A DNA stretch of 22,811 nt from Thermaceae bacterium (GTDB taxonomy: Bacteria > Deinococcota > Deinococci > Deinococcales > Marinithermaceae), in assembly GCA_015490435.1 (NCBI GenBank), contig WFXV01000093.1:1-22811 (forward strand). The letters are read 5' to 3'. A program made the translations under genes and the position numbers. The notes beneath the pieces are model-generated. The model was given only the letters and a program-made list of their open reading frames with translations. It did not search any database and was not told the DNA's origin. Positions 13,347 through 20,862 of this stretch are shown one piece after another (the stretch's first letter is position 1; every line of letters begins with the position of its first letter).

Positions 13347-14620
13347 AGAAGCTCCGCGAAAACCCCTTGCTCCTAAGCGCGGTCATCGCGATCGTCGCCC
13401 TGGTGGCGAGCTTCTGGCTGCTCAACAACCCGCGCAGCACCCTGCCCTTTTTGCTCACCCTGGGCGCCCTCCTCGCCGCCCTGCTCCAGCCCATCCCCAA
13501 GTGGCTCAAGGTCCTGATCGGGGGCGCGATCCTGCTCCTCGTGATCCCGGCGGCCGGGTTCAAGAACTCCTTCCTCTTCGAGCTCGGCATCCAAACCGGG
13601 ATCTACGCCGCGATGGCCCTCGGCCTCAACGTGGTGGTGGGGCTCGCGGGGCTGCTCGACCTGGGCTACGCCGCCTTCTTCGCGGTGGGCGCCTACACCT
13701 GGGCGATCTTCGGCTCGCCCCAGGCCAACGAGTTCATGCCCTGGAAGATCTTCCCGCTGCCCGGCGAGTACTTCTACCTCTTCATGCTGATCGCGGTGGT
13801 GGTGGCGGCGATCACCGGCGTGGTGATCGGCTCACCGGCGCTCAGGCTCAAGGGCGACTACCTGGCGATCGTCACCCTGGGCCTCGGCGAGGTGGTACGG
13901 GTGCTCGCCAACAACCTCGACCAGCCGATCAACTTCACCAACGGCCCCCAGGGCATCACCCCGATCCAGCGGCCGCCGATCGACTGGTTCATCGCCCTGC
14001 TCGAGAAGTTCGGGCTCCAGCTCTCCCGGGCCGAGGCCTACCCGCTCTTCTTCTACCTCCTGGTGCTGGTGATCATCGGGATCGTCACCCTGGTGAACAT
14101 CCGGCTCGACCGCTCCCGCTTCGGCCGAGCCTGGATCGCGATCCGCGAGGACGAGACCGCCGCCCGGGCGATGGGGATTCCCCTCTTCCCCACCAAGCTC
14201 CTGGCCTTCGCCACCGGCGCCAGCTTCTCCGGCGCCATGGGGGCGCTCTTTGCCGCCAAGCAGCTCTACGTCTCGCCCGAGTCCTTCACCCTGATCCAGT
14301 CGATCATGATCCTGGTGATGGTGATCCTGGGCGGGATGGGCTCGATCCCGGGGGCGATCCTGGGCGCGGCCACGGTGACGATCTTGAACGTGGACCTCTT
14401 GAAGTCGGCCTCGGACTACCTGAACGACCTCCGAAACGCCGGCTTCACCCTGGACCTCGGCTTCTTTAAGTACAACTTCGCCAACCTCCCCAACCAGCTC
14501 GAGCCCGCGAAGTACGAGCGGATGGTCTTCGGGTTGATCATGATCCTGATGATGATCTACCGGCCCGAGGGCATCATCCCCGAGCGCCGTCACGTGCTGG
14601 AGATGAAGGAGGAGTCATGA
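13343..14620 (+). CDS. livM: Branched-chain amino acid ABC transporter permease LivM
   Basis: This 425-residue multi-spanning membrane protein is the second permease subunit and pairs with LivH. The N-terminus has several hydrophobic helices before the conserved core. Core motifs are GIYAAMALGLNVVVGLAGLLDLGYAAFFAVGAYT (about 87-120), SPALRLKGDYLAIVTLGLGEVVR, TNGPQGI, SRFGRAWIAIREDETAARAMGI (the cytoplasmic loop that contacts the ATPases), ATGASFSGAMGALFA and GGMGSIPGAILGA. The length equals that of E. coli LivM. It overlaps livH upstream and livG downstream by ATGA in both cases, which indicates one polycistronic message with coupled translation. Confidence 0.95.
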   Translation: MKKLRENPLLLSAVIAIVALVASFWLLNNPRSTLPFLLTLGALLAALLQPIPKWLKVLIGGAILLLVIPAAGFKNSFLFELGIQTGIYAAMALGLNVVVGLAGLLDLGYAAFFAVGAYTWAIFGSPQANEFMPWKIFPLPGEYFYLFMLIAVVVAAITGVVIGSPALRLKGDYLAIVTLGLGEVVRVLANNLDQPINFTNGPQGITPIQRPPIDWFIALLEKFGLQLSRAEAYPLFFYLLVLVIIGIVTLVNIRLDRSRFGRAWIAIREDETAARAMGIPLFPTKLLAFATGASFSGAMGALFAAKQLYVSPESFTLIQSIMILVMVILGGMGSIPGAILGAATVTILNVDLLKSASDYLNDLRNAGFTLDLGFFKYNFANLPNQLEPAKYERMVFGLIMILMMIYRPEGIIPERRHVLEMKEES

Positions 14621-15408
14621 GCGAGGCCCCGATCCTCGAGGTCGAGAACGTCACCAAGACCTTCGGCGGTCTGGTGGCGGTGAACGACGTGAGCCTCAAG
14701 ATCCCCCGCCGCATGATCTTCGCGGTGATCGGGCCGAACGGCGCCGGCAAGACCACCTTCTTCAACCTGATCACCGGGATCTACAAGCCCGACAAGGGCC
14801 GGATCCTCTTCGACGGTGAGGAGATCACCGGCAAGGACCCGGCCTGGATCGCCGCCCGGGGGATGGCCCGCACCTTCCAGAACATCCGCCTCTTCGGCTC
14901 GATGACCGCGGTGGAGAACGTGATGGTGGCGCGGCACGTGCACACCAAGACGAGCTACGCCGACGCGCTTTTGCACACCCCGCGCTACCACCGGGAGGAG
15001 AAGAAGGCGCTCGAGCGCTCGATGGAGCTCCTCGAGTACATGCAGCTCTCCCACCGCGCCCACGAGCTCGCCAAGAACCTCCCCTACGGCGAGCAACGGC
15101 GGCTCGAGATCGCCCGGGCGCTCGCGCTCGAGCCCAAGCTCCTCCTCCTCGACGAGCCGGCGGCGGGGATGAACCCCCAGGAGACCGAGGACCTGCAGAA
15201 GCGGATCGTGGGGATCCGGGACGACCTCGGGGTGACGATCCTCCTGATCGAGCACGACATGCAGCTGGTGATGAGCATCTCCGAGCGGATCGCGGTGCTC
15301 GACTACGGGAAGAAGATCCTCGAGGGCACCCCCGAGGAGGTCCAGAACGACCCGCGGGTGATCGAGGCCTACCTCGGCCGCGGGGCCGCGGAGGGGGCGT
15401 CGTCATGA
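14617..15408 (+). CDS. livG: Branched-chain amino acid ABC transporter ATPase LivG
   Basis: This 263-residue cytoplasmic ATPase is one of the two motor subunits of the importer. Walker A is GPNGAGKT (39-46), the Q-loop region is ARTFQNIRLF (about 84-93), the signature is LPYGEQ (155-160), Walker B is LLLLDE (175-180) and the switch histidine is His213 in LIEHDM. The LPYGEQRRLEIARALA form and the insert after Q-loop (VMVARHVHTKTSYADALL) are usual for LivG and separate it from LivF. It overlaps livM and livF by four bases at each end. A C-terminal helix (NDPRVIEAYLGRG) matches the family. Confidence 0.95.
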   Translation: MSEAPILEVENVTKTFGGLVAVNDVSLKIPRRMIFAVIGPNGAGKTTFFNLITGIYKPDKGRILFDGEEITGKDPAWIAARGMARTFQNIRLFGSMTAVENVMVARHVHTKTSYADALLHTPRYHREEKKALERSMELLEYMQLSHRAHELAKNLPYGEQRRLEIARALALEPKLLLLDEPAAGMNPQETEDLQKRIVGIRDDLGVTILLIEHDMQLVMSISERIAVLDYGKKILEGTPEEVQNDPRVIEAYLGRGAAEGASS

Positions 15409-16118
15409 AGAAGGTGCTCGAGCTCAAGAACGTCCACACCTACTACGGCCAGATCCACGCCCTGAAAGGGATCAACCTTGAGGTCTACGAGGGCGAGATC
15501 GTCACCCTGATCGGCGCGAACGGCGCCGGCAAGACCACCACCCTTCGCACCATCTCGGGGATGATCCACCCCAAGGAGGGCGAGGTCCTCTTCGAGGGGG
15601 CGGCGGTGCACCACCTCCCCGCCCACCTGATCGTGAAACGCGGCATCGGCCACGTGCCCGAGGGGCGGCGGATCTTCCCCCGGCTCACCGTCGAAGAGAA
15701 CCTCGAGATCGGCGCCTTCCTGGAAAACGACCGCCACAAGGTGGAGGAGCGCAAGGCCGAGGTCTTCGACCTCTTCCCCCGGCTGGCCGAGCGCCGCAAG
15801 CAGCTCGGGGGCACCCTCTCCGGCGGCGAGCAGCAGATGCTCGCGATCGGCCGGGCGCTGATGCAGGACCCCCGGATCCTCCTCATGGACGAGCCCTCAA
15901 TGGGCCTCGCCCCGGTGCTCGTGGACCTGATCTTCGAGACCATCGCCGAGCTCAATAACCGCGGCAAGACCATCCTGCTGGTGGAGCAAAACGCGCTCAA
16001 GGCCCTCCAGGTCGCCCACCGCGGCTACGTCCTCCAGACCGGCGAGATCACCCTCTCGGGCCCGGCCAAGGAGCTCGCCGAGAACGAAGAGGTCAAGCGC
16101 GCCTACCTCGGCGGCTAA
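15405..16118 (+). CDS. livF: Branched-chain amino acid ABC transporter ATPase LivF
   Basis: This 237-residue ATPase is the partner of LivG. Walker A is GANGAGKT (37-44), followed by the LivF-type GHVPEGRRIFPRLTVEENL (82-100). The signature is LSGGEQ (138-143), Walker B is ILLMDE (158-163), and DEPSMGLAPVLV is typical. The switch position reads LVEQNA with Gln instead of His, as is normal in LivF. It is the last gene of the livHMGF operon. Downstream there is no T-rich terminator, only the GC hairpin at 16135-16155 that lies within the next promoter. Confidence 0.95.
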   Translation: MKKVLELKNVHTYYGQIHALKGINLEVYEGEIVTLIGANGAGKTTTLRTISGMIHPKEGEVLFEGAAVHHLPAHLIVKRGIGHVPEGRRIFPRLTVEENLEIGAFLENDRHKVEERKAEVFDLFPRLAERRKQLGGTLSGGEQQMLAIGRALMQDPRILLMDEPSMGLAPVLVDLIFETIAELNNRGKTILLVEQNALKALQVAHRGYVLQTGEITLSGPAKELAENEEVKRAYLGG

Positions 16119-16132
16119 AAAACGCGCTTTCC

Positions 16133-16162
16133 TTGCCGCCCCCGCCGGGGGCGGCGTATACT
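16133..16162 (+). promoter_or_regulatory. Promoter of the peptide-binding protein gene, with a hairpin in its spacer
   Basis: TTGCCG (16133-16138) and TATACT (16157-16162) are 18 bases apart. The spacer is almost filled by a perfect 9 bp stem, GCCGCCCCC (16135-16143) and GGGGGCGGC (16147-16155), around GCC. The predicted start near 16169 leaves a leader of about 29 bases with GGGAGGTGG. Confidence 0.7.
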
Positions 16163-16197
16163 TGTTCCGGTAAGAACGCGATTTTCGGGAGGTGGTT

Positions 16198-17769
16198 ATG
16201 AAGAAGTGGACGGTTCTCGGCGTTTTGCTTTTGGCCCTTAGCGGGCTCGCGCTGGCCCAGACCCTGGTCTACGGCCAGTCCGACCTGCCCAAGACGCTCG
16301 ACTCCGCCGACGCCCAGGACGGGAACTCCCTCCGGGTGGCCAAGCAGGTGGTGGAGACCCTGGTGGCCTTCGAGCCCGGCACGGTGAACCCGATCCCCGG
16401 GCTCGCCGAGCGCTGGGAGGCGAGCGAGGACTCCAAGGTCTGGACCTTCTACCTCCGCAAGGGGGTCAAGTTCCACGACGGCACCCCCTTCAACGCCGAG
16501 GCGGTGAAGTTCAACTTCGACCGCTGGAACGACAAGCAAAACCCCTACCGGGGCGGCAAGGAGTTCGTCCCCTTCACCTGGGTCTTCGGCGGCTTCAAGG
16601 GTGAGGGCTCGGTGATCGACCGGGTCGAGGTGGTGGACGAGTACACCGTGCGCTTCTACCTCACCCAGCCGGTGGGCTTCTTCCCCCAGATGGTCGCCGC
16701 CAGCTACTTCGGCATCGACAGCCCCAAGGCGGTGATGGCCGACCCCGAGAAGTACGGGACCCCCGAGGTCGGGGTGGTGGGCACCGGCCCCTTCGTCTTC
16801 AAGCGCTGGACGATCGGCGACAAGGTCGTGCTCGAGCGCAACGAGGACTACTGGAACGAGAAGAACAAGGCCAAGGTCAAGACCCTGGTCTTCCGGGGCA
16901 TCCCCGAACCCACCAGCCGCCTCGCCGAGCTCAAGGCGGGCTCGATCCACATCGCCAACAACCTCTCCCCCGAGGACCTGAAGGCGATCGAGTCCGACCC
17001 CAACCTGGTGGCGGTGGTGCAAAAGGGCCTCAACATCGGCTACGTCGCCTTCCACCAGAAGAACAAGCCGCTCGACAACCTCAAGGTCCGCAAGGCGATC
17101 GCCCTGGCGGTGGACTGGCAGGCGATCGTGGACGCCTTCTACGGCGGCCTTGGCGAGCGGGCGAGCGAGTTCGTGCCGCCGGCGATGTGGGGCCGGGCGG
17201 GCGACATCAAGCCCTTCCCCTACGACCCCGAGACCGCCAAGAAGCTCCTCGCCGAGGCCGGCTACCCCAACGGCTTTGAGACCGAACTCTGGTACATGCC
17301 GGTCTCCCGCCCCTACTTCCCCGCGCCCCAGCCGATCGCCGAGACCATCGCTACCTACCTCGCCGACGTGGGCATCAAGGCGAGCCTCAAGACCGAGGAC
17401 TGGGGCACCTACCTCTCCGACTACGACCAGGGCAAGTTCCCCATGTACATGCTGGGCTGGAGCCCCGACTACCCCGACCCCGACAACTACCTCTACACCT
17501 TCTTCGGCCCCACCTCGATCAAGACCAACCTCGGCTGCGAGACCGACTACTGCGCGAAGATCGCCGGGCTGATCCAAAAGGCCCGGGTCACCGCCTCACT
17601 GGATGAGCGCAAGAAGCTCTACGCCGAGGCCCAGCGGCTGGTGCACGAGTACGTGCTCTCGATCCCGGTGGCCCACAACAACCCGCTCCACGCCACCCGC
17701 AAGAACGTGAAGAACTACATCCCGAGCCCCTTGGGTTCGGAAGAGCTCTACATGGTCGAGGTCAAGTAG
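16198..17769 (+). CDS. ABC transporter substrate-binding protein, family 5 (dipeptide/oligopeptide type)
   Basis: This 523-residue exported protein has a signal peptide (MKKWTVLGVLLLALSGLALA, then Gln-Thr) without a lipobox. The mature part shows the family 5 pattern: LPKTLDSADAQD, VETLVAFEPGTVNPIPGLAERWE, FYLRKGVKFHDGTPFNAEAVKF, GTGPFVFKRW, VRKAIALAVDW and the C-terminal MLGWSPDYPDPDNYLYTFF. Such proteins bind peptides, but members also bind nickel, sugars or other ligands, so the substrate is open. Two close cysteines (447 and 452, CETDYC) may form a disulfide in the exported protein. ATG at 16198 is chosen for its spacing from GGGAGGTGG; a GTG at 16192 lies inside that site. Two matching permease genes follow, after a terminator. 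Confidence 0.92.
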   Translation: MKKWTVLGVLLLALSGLALAQTLVYGQSDLPKTLDSADAQDGNSLRVAKQVVETLVAFEPGTVNPIPGLAERWEASEDSKVWTFYLRKGVKFHDGTPFNAEAVKFNFDRWNDKQNPYRGGKEFVPFTWVFGGFKGEGSVIDRVEVVDEYTVRFYLTQPVGFFPQMVAASYFGIDSPKAVMADPEKYGTPEVGVVGTGPFVFKRWTIGDKVVLERNEDYWNEKNKAKVKTLVFRGIPEPTSRLAELKAGSIHIANNLSPEDLKAIESDPNLVAVVQKGLNIGYVAFHQKNKPLDNLKVRKAIALAVDWQAIVDAFYGGLGERASEFVPPAMWGRAGDIKPFPYDPETAKKLLAEAGYPNGFETELWYMPVSRPYFPAPQPIAETIATYLADVGIKASLKTEDWGTYLSDYDQGKFPMYMLGWSPDYPDPDNYLYTFFGPTSIKTNLGCETDYCAKIAGLIQKARVTASLDERKKLYAEAQRLVHEYVLSIPVAHNNPLHATRKNVKNYIPSPLGSEELYMVEVK

Positions 17770-17784
17770 CCCCCTTGGGGCCGC

Positions 17785-17813
17785 GGGCCGGGGCGAAAGG
17801 CCCCGGCCCTTTC
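17785..17813 (+). terminator. Terminator after the peptide-binding protein gene
   Basis: GGGCCGGGGC (17785-17794) pairs perfectly with GCCCCGGCCC (17800-17809) around GAAAG, followed by TTTC. The T-tract is short. The hairpin occupies the place where the -35 of the next promoter should be. Confidence 0.7.
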
Positions 17814-17814
17814 G

Positions 17815-17820
17815 TATACT
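17815..17820 (+). promoter_or_regulatory. -10 box giving a leaderless permease transcript
   Basis: TATACT ends 7 bases before GTG 17828, so the predicted +1 falls on or next to the start codon. No Shine-Dalgarno of normal spacing is present. The -35 position lies within the terminator hairpin and has no consensus match. Confidence 0.55.
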
Positions 17821-17827
17821 CAAGGCC

Positions 17828-18883
17828 GTGGCCGCCTACGCCCTCCGGCGCTTTCTCGGACTCGTCCCGGTGCTCTTCGGCGTGAGCCTCCTCGTCTTCA
17901 CCTTCGTGCGGATGATCCCCGGCGACCCGGCGCGGGTGATGCTCGGCCAGCGGGCGACGCCGGAGGCGCTGGAGCGGCTGCGCCGGGAGCTGAACCTCGA
18001 CAAACCCCTTTTCATCAACCTCGAGGCCTACCGCGAGACCGGCCGGATCGAAAAACTCTTCGAGGCCCAGTACCCCGCCTACCTGGCCCGGATCCTGCGG
18101 GGCGACCTGGGCCGCTCGATCTTCACCAAGGTGGACGTCGCAGCCGAGCTCAAGGCGCGCTTCCCCGCCACCTTCGAGCTCACCCTGGGGGCGATGACGG
18201 TGGCGCTCCTCGTGGGGATCCCCGCCGGGATCCTCGCCGCCATACGCAAGAACTCGCTCGCCGACCTCCTGGTGATGACCGGGGCGCTGGTCGGGGTCTC
18301 GATGCCGATCTTCTGGCTTGGCCTATTGCTCATCTACGTCTTCGCGGTAAACCTGCACTGGCTCCCCCCCTCGGGCAGGCTCGGGATCGGGACCGAGTTC
18401 CAGCCGGTGACCGGTCTCCTCCTCCTCGACAGCCTGCTCAAGGGCCGGCCCGACGTCTTCGCCGACGCCCTCAGGCACCTGATCCTGCCCTCGCTGGCGC
18501 TGGGCTCGATCCCGGCGGCGGTGATCGCCCGGATGATGCGCTCCTCGATGCTCGAGGTCCTCTCCCAGGACTACGTCCGCACCGCGCGGGCCAAGGGGTT
18601 GCCCGAGCGGGTGGTGGTCTACAAGCACGCGCTGAAAAACGCCATGCTGCCGGTGATCACCATCATCGGGCTTTGGTTCGGCACCCTGCTCACCGGGGCC
18701 ATCCTCACGGAGACGATCTTCAACTGGCCGGGGATCGGGAAGTGGCTCTACGACGCGATCCAGGCCCGCGACTACCCGATCGTGCAGGGCGGCACCCTCT
18801 TCATCGCCGCCGTGTACGTGATCGTGAACGCGCTCGTGGACCTCTCCTACGGGCTCCTCGACCCCCGGATCCAGTACCGCTAG
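17828..18883 (+). CDS. ABC transporter permease, DppB/OppB type
   Basis: This 351-residue membrane protein is one of two permeases of a peptide-type importer. It begins with the family N-terminus, a first helix (RRFLGLVPVLFGVSLLVFTFVRMIPGDPA, 7-35), then an extracytoplasmic region ending LARILRGDLGRSI. The core has FPATFELTLGAMTVALLVGIPAGILAAI, the helix MPIFWLGLLLIYVFAV, and the cytoplasmic EAA-type loop QDYVRTARAKGLPERVVVYKHALKNAMLPV (247-276). It ends in GAILTETIFNWPGIGKWLYDAI and DLSYGLLDPRIQY. The extracytoplasmic segment carries roughly 17 more residues (about 62-88) than typical DppB. GTG at 17828 is the only sensible start. Its stop overlaps the ribosome binding site of the next gene. 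Confidence 0.93.
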   Translation: MAAYALRRFLGLVPVLFGVSLLVFTFVRMIPGDPARVMLGQRATPEALERLRRELNLDKPLFINLEAYRETGRIEKLFEAQYPAYLARILRGDLGRSIFTKVDVAAELKARFPATFELTLGAMTVALLVGIPAGILAAIRKNSLADLLVMTGALVGVSMPIFWLGLLLIYVFAVNLHWLPPSGRLGIGTEFQPVTGLLLLDSLLKGRPDVFADALRHLILPSLALGSIPAAVIARMMRSSMLEVLSQDYVRTARAKGLPERVVVYKHALKNAMLPVITIIGLWFGTLLTGAILTETIFNWPGIGKWLYDAIQARDYPIVQGGTLFIAAVYVIVNALVDLSYGLLDPRIQYR

Positions 18884-18892
18884 GAGGCAACC

Positions 18893-19753
18893 GTGGCCAC
18901 GCTCGCCCGCACCCCCACCCAGCAAGCGCTTCGGCGCTTTTTGCGCTCTTCCTCGGGAAAGGCGGGACTTTTCATCGTGGGCGTCTTCGTGCTCCTCGCC
19001 CTCCTCGCCCCGCTCCTCGCCCCCTATGACCCGGCCAAGGACCGCAACCTCCGGATGCGGCTCAAGCCCCCCTCGATCGAGCACCCCATGGGCACCGACG
19101 AGCTCGGCCGCGACATGCTGATCCGGGTCTGGCACGGGTCCCGGATCAGCCTCCGGGTCGGCGTGGTGGCGGTGGGGCTCGCCCTGGTCGCGGGCACCCT
19201 CTTGGGCCTGGTCGCCGGGTTCTTCGGCGGCTGGGTGGACATCCTGATCAGCTGGCTCATCGACATCATGCTCGCCTTCCCCTCGATCCTGCTCGCGATC
19301 GCGATCGTGGCGGTGATCGGACCCGGGATCGAGAACGCGATGCTGGCGGTAGGGGTGGTGCAGATCCCGGTCTTCGCCCGGCTCGCCCGGAGCATGGTGC
19401 TCTCCCTGAAGGAGCAGGAGTTCGTCGCCGCCGCCCGGGCGCTCGGGGCCACGAACGGGCGGATCCTCCTCCGCCACATCCTGCCGAACGGGCTTTCGCC
19501 CCTGATCGTTCAGGCCACCCTCTCGATCGCCACCGCGATCCTGGACGCCGCCGGGCTCGGGTTCTTGGGGCTTGGGGCCCAGCCGCCGGCGCCCGAGTGG
19601 GGGGTGATGATCGCCCGGGGGTTCCAGTACTTCGCCACCGCCCCCTGGATCAGCCTCTTTCCCGGGCTTGCGATCATGCTGGCGGTGCTCGGCTTCAACC
19701 TGCTCGGAGACGGGCTCCGGGACGCCCTCGACCCCCGCACCGGCCGGCTTTAA
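18893..19753 (+). CDS. ABC transporter permease, DppC/OppC type
   Basis: This 286-residue membrane protein is the second permease of the importer. Features are an N-terminal cytoplasmic helix and the first membrane helix (LFIVGVFVLLALLAPLLAPYDPA, 26-48), the conserved HPMGTDELGRDMLIRVWHGSRISL (64-87), several helices, and the EAA-type loop KEQEFVAAARALGATNGRILLRHILPN. It ends with GLGFLGLGAQPPAPEWGVMIARG and NLLGDGLRDALDPR. GTG at 18893 follows AGGAGG by 5 bases, 9 bases after the dppB-type gene, so both are on one transcript. No ATPase genes follow, so the motor subunits must be encoded elsewhere. Confidence 0.94.
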   Translation: MATLARTPTQQALRRFLRSSSGKAGLFIVGVFVLLALLAPLLAPYDPAKDRNLRMRLKPPSIEHPMGTDELGRDMLIRVWHGSRISLRVGVVAVGLALVAGTLLGLVAGFFGGWVDILISWLIDIMLAFPSILLAIAIVAVIGPGIENAMLAVGVVQIPVFARLARSMVLSLKEQEFVAAARALGATNGRILLRHILPNGLSPLIVQATLSIATAILDAAGLGFLGLGAQPPAPEWGVMIARGFQYFATAPWISLFPGLAIMLAVLGFNLLGDGLRDALDPRTGRL

Positions 19754-19797
19754 GCCGCCTTCAAGAACCCTCACCCGCGCGGGGCGCGGCCGCTCGC

Positions 19798-19803
19798 TAG
19801 AAT
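19798..19803 (+). promoter_or_regulatory. -10 box giving a leaderless lipoprotein transcript
   Basis: TAGAAT ends exactly 6 bases before ATG 19810. A GAGG lies only 2 bases before the ATG, too close for normal ribosome binding. A small GC hairpin (CCGCGC 19775-19780 with GCGCGG 19784-19789) lies in the spacer, and no clear -35 is visible. Confidence 0.5.
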
Positions 19804-19809
19804 GAGGCG

Positions 19810-20862
19810 ATGAAACGCTTGAGTCTGGCACTTCTCCTGGCCGCGCTCTTCCTCGGTGGCTGCCGCTTGGTCACGCCCGAGCACCCCTACTTCAACGTGC
19901 ACGAGATCGAGCTCCTCTTCCCCGAGGCCAGCGAGCGCTGGGCCTACTTCTACGGCGACCCGATGGCGGTCGAGCTCGAGGGCGAGCGGCTTCTGCTCGA
20001 GCCCGCCGGAAGCGAGCCCTCGCCCTGGGCGATCCCGGGAGCGCTTTGGGTGAACGGGATGCCGCTTTGGCGGGAGGTCCTGCCCCCGGTCCGGCCCCAG
20101 GTCCAAGCCGCCTATGACCCCTTCGCCGGGGCCTACGCGATCGAGACCGACGTGGACCTGCTCGCCAGCTGGTACTACGACGGCGACGTCTGGTGGCGGC
20201 TCTCGGGGCCGATCGCGGCCGGGAAGGCGGTGCTCAGGGTGCCCGAGGAGCGGCCCTTCCGTCCGCTTAAGCTCACCCCCGACGAGACCCGGGTGGTGCG
20301 GCGGGAGCTCGAGCTCCGCGCCCGCGGCCGCCCCCTCGTGGTCTTCGAGCGGGCCGCGCCGGTCCACCGCCCCTACCGCTTCGACCCCAGGCCCTGGGTG
20401 CACCGCTTGAGCTCCCTCCGGATCCAGCGGGAGATCCCCCGGCGGAGCACGCCGCTCTTAGAGTGGAAGGTGTTGGAAACCGGGAACTACGCCGCCTACC
20501 GCGGGCGGACCCCGATGGCCTACCTGGCCTGCACCCCCCGCGGGGTGGCGGCGCTTTGGGAGCTCGCATACGGGAACCGGCTGCCCAAGGCGCGGCCGCC
20601 GGTGCTCGAGCACGGGCGCTGCCTGGCGGGGTTCTTCTGGGGGATGAAGCCCACCGGCGGCTACCGGATCGAGGTCCTCGGGGGTCAGGTCACCCGGCGC
20701 ACCGCCGAGTTCACCCTGGCACTCAAGACCCCGCCCCCCGGCACCCTGACCACCCAGGCGCTCACCAGCCCCTTCGTGATCCTCGAGCTCTTCCGCCCGG
20801 TGGACGAGGTCCGCTTCTACGAGCCGGACGGCAAGCTCCTCGCCCGGGCGCTCGCCGACTAG
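19810..20862 (+). CDS. Putative lipoprotein with C-terminal PrcB-like domain
   Basis: This 350-residue protein starts with a lipoprotein signal (MKRLSLALLLAALFLGGC; lipid attachment predicted at Cys18), so it should be anchored outside the cytoplasmic membrane. Residues 19-260 match no family I recognise; they are rich in Trp, Tyr and Pro, with short charged segments. The C-terminal part (about 270-330: CLAGFFWGMKPTGGYRIEV, then TPPPGTLTTQALTSPFVILEL) has the pattern of the PrcB C-terminal domain, named after a subunit of a Treponema protease complex; its function is poorly known. Cys241 and Cys271 could pair. It has its own probable leaderless promoter. Its stop codon overlaps that of the convergent exporter gene. 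Confidence 0.75.
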   Translation: MKRLSLALLLAALFLGGCRLVTPEHPYFNVHEIELLFPEASERWAYFYGDPMAVELEGERLLLEPAGSEPSPWAIPGALWVNGMPLWREVLPPVRPQVQAAYDPFAGAYAIETDVDLLASWYYDGDVWWRLSGPIAAGKAVLRVPEERPFRPLKLTPDETRVVRRELELRARGRPLVVFERAAPVHRPYRFDPRPWVHRLSSLRIQREIPRRSTPLLEWKVLETGNYAAYRGRTPMAYLACTPRGVAALWELAYGNRLPKARPPVLEHGRCLAGFFWGMKPTGGYRIEVLGGQVTRRTAEFTLALKTPPPGTLTTQALTSPFVILELFRPVDEVRFYEPDGKLLARALAD

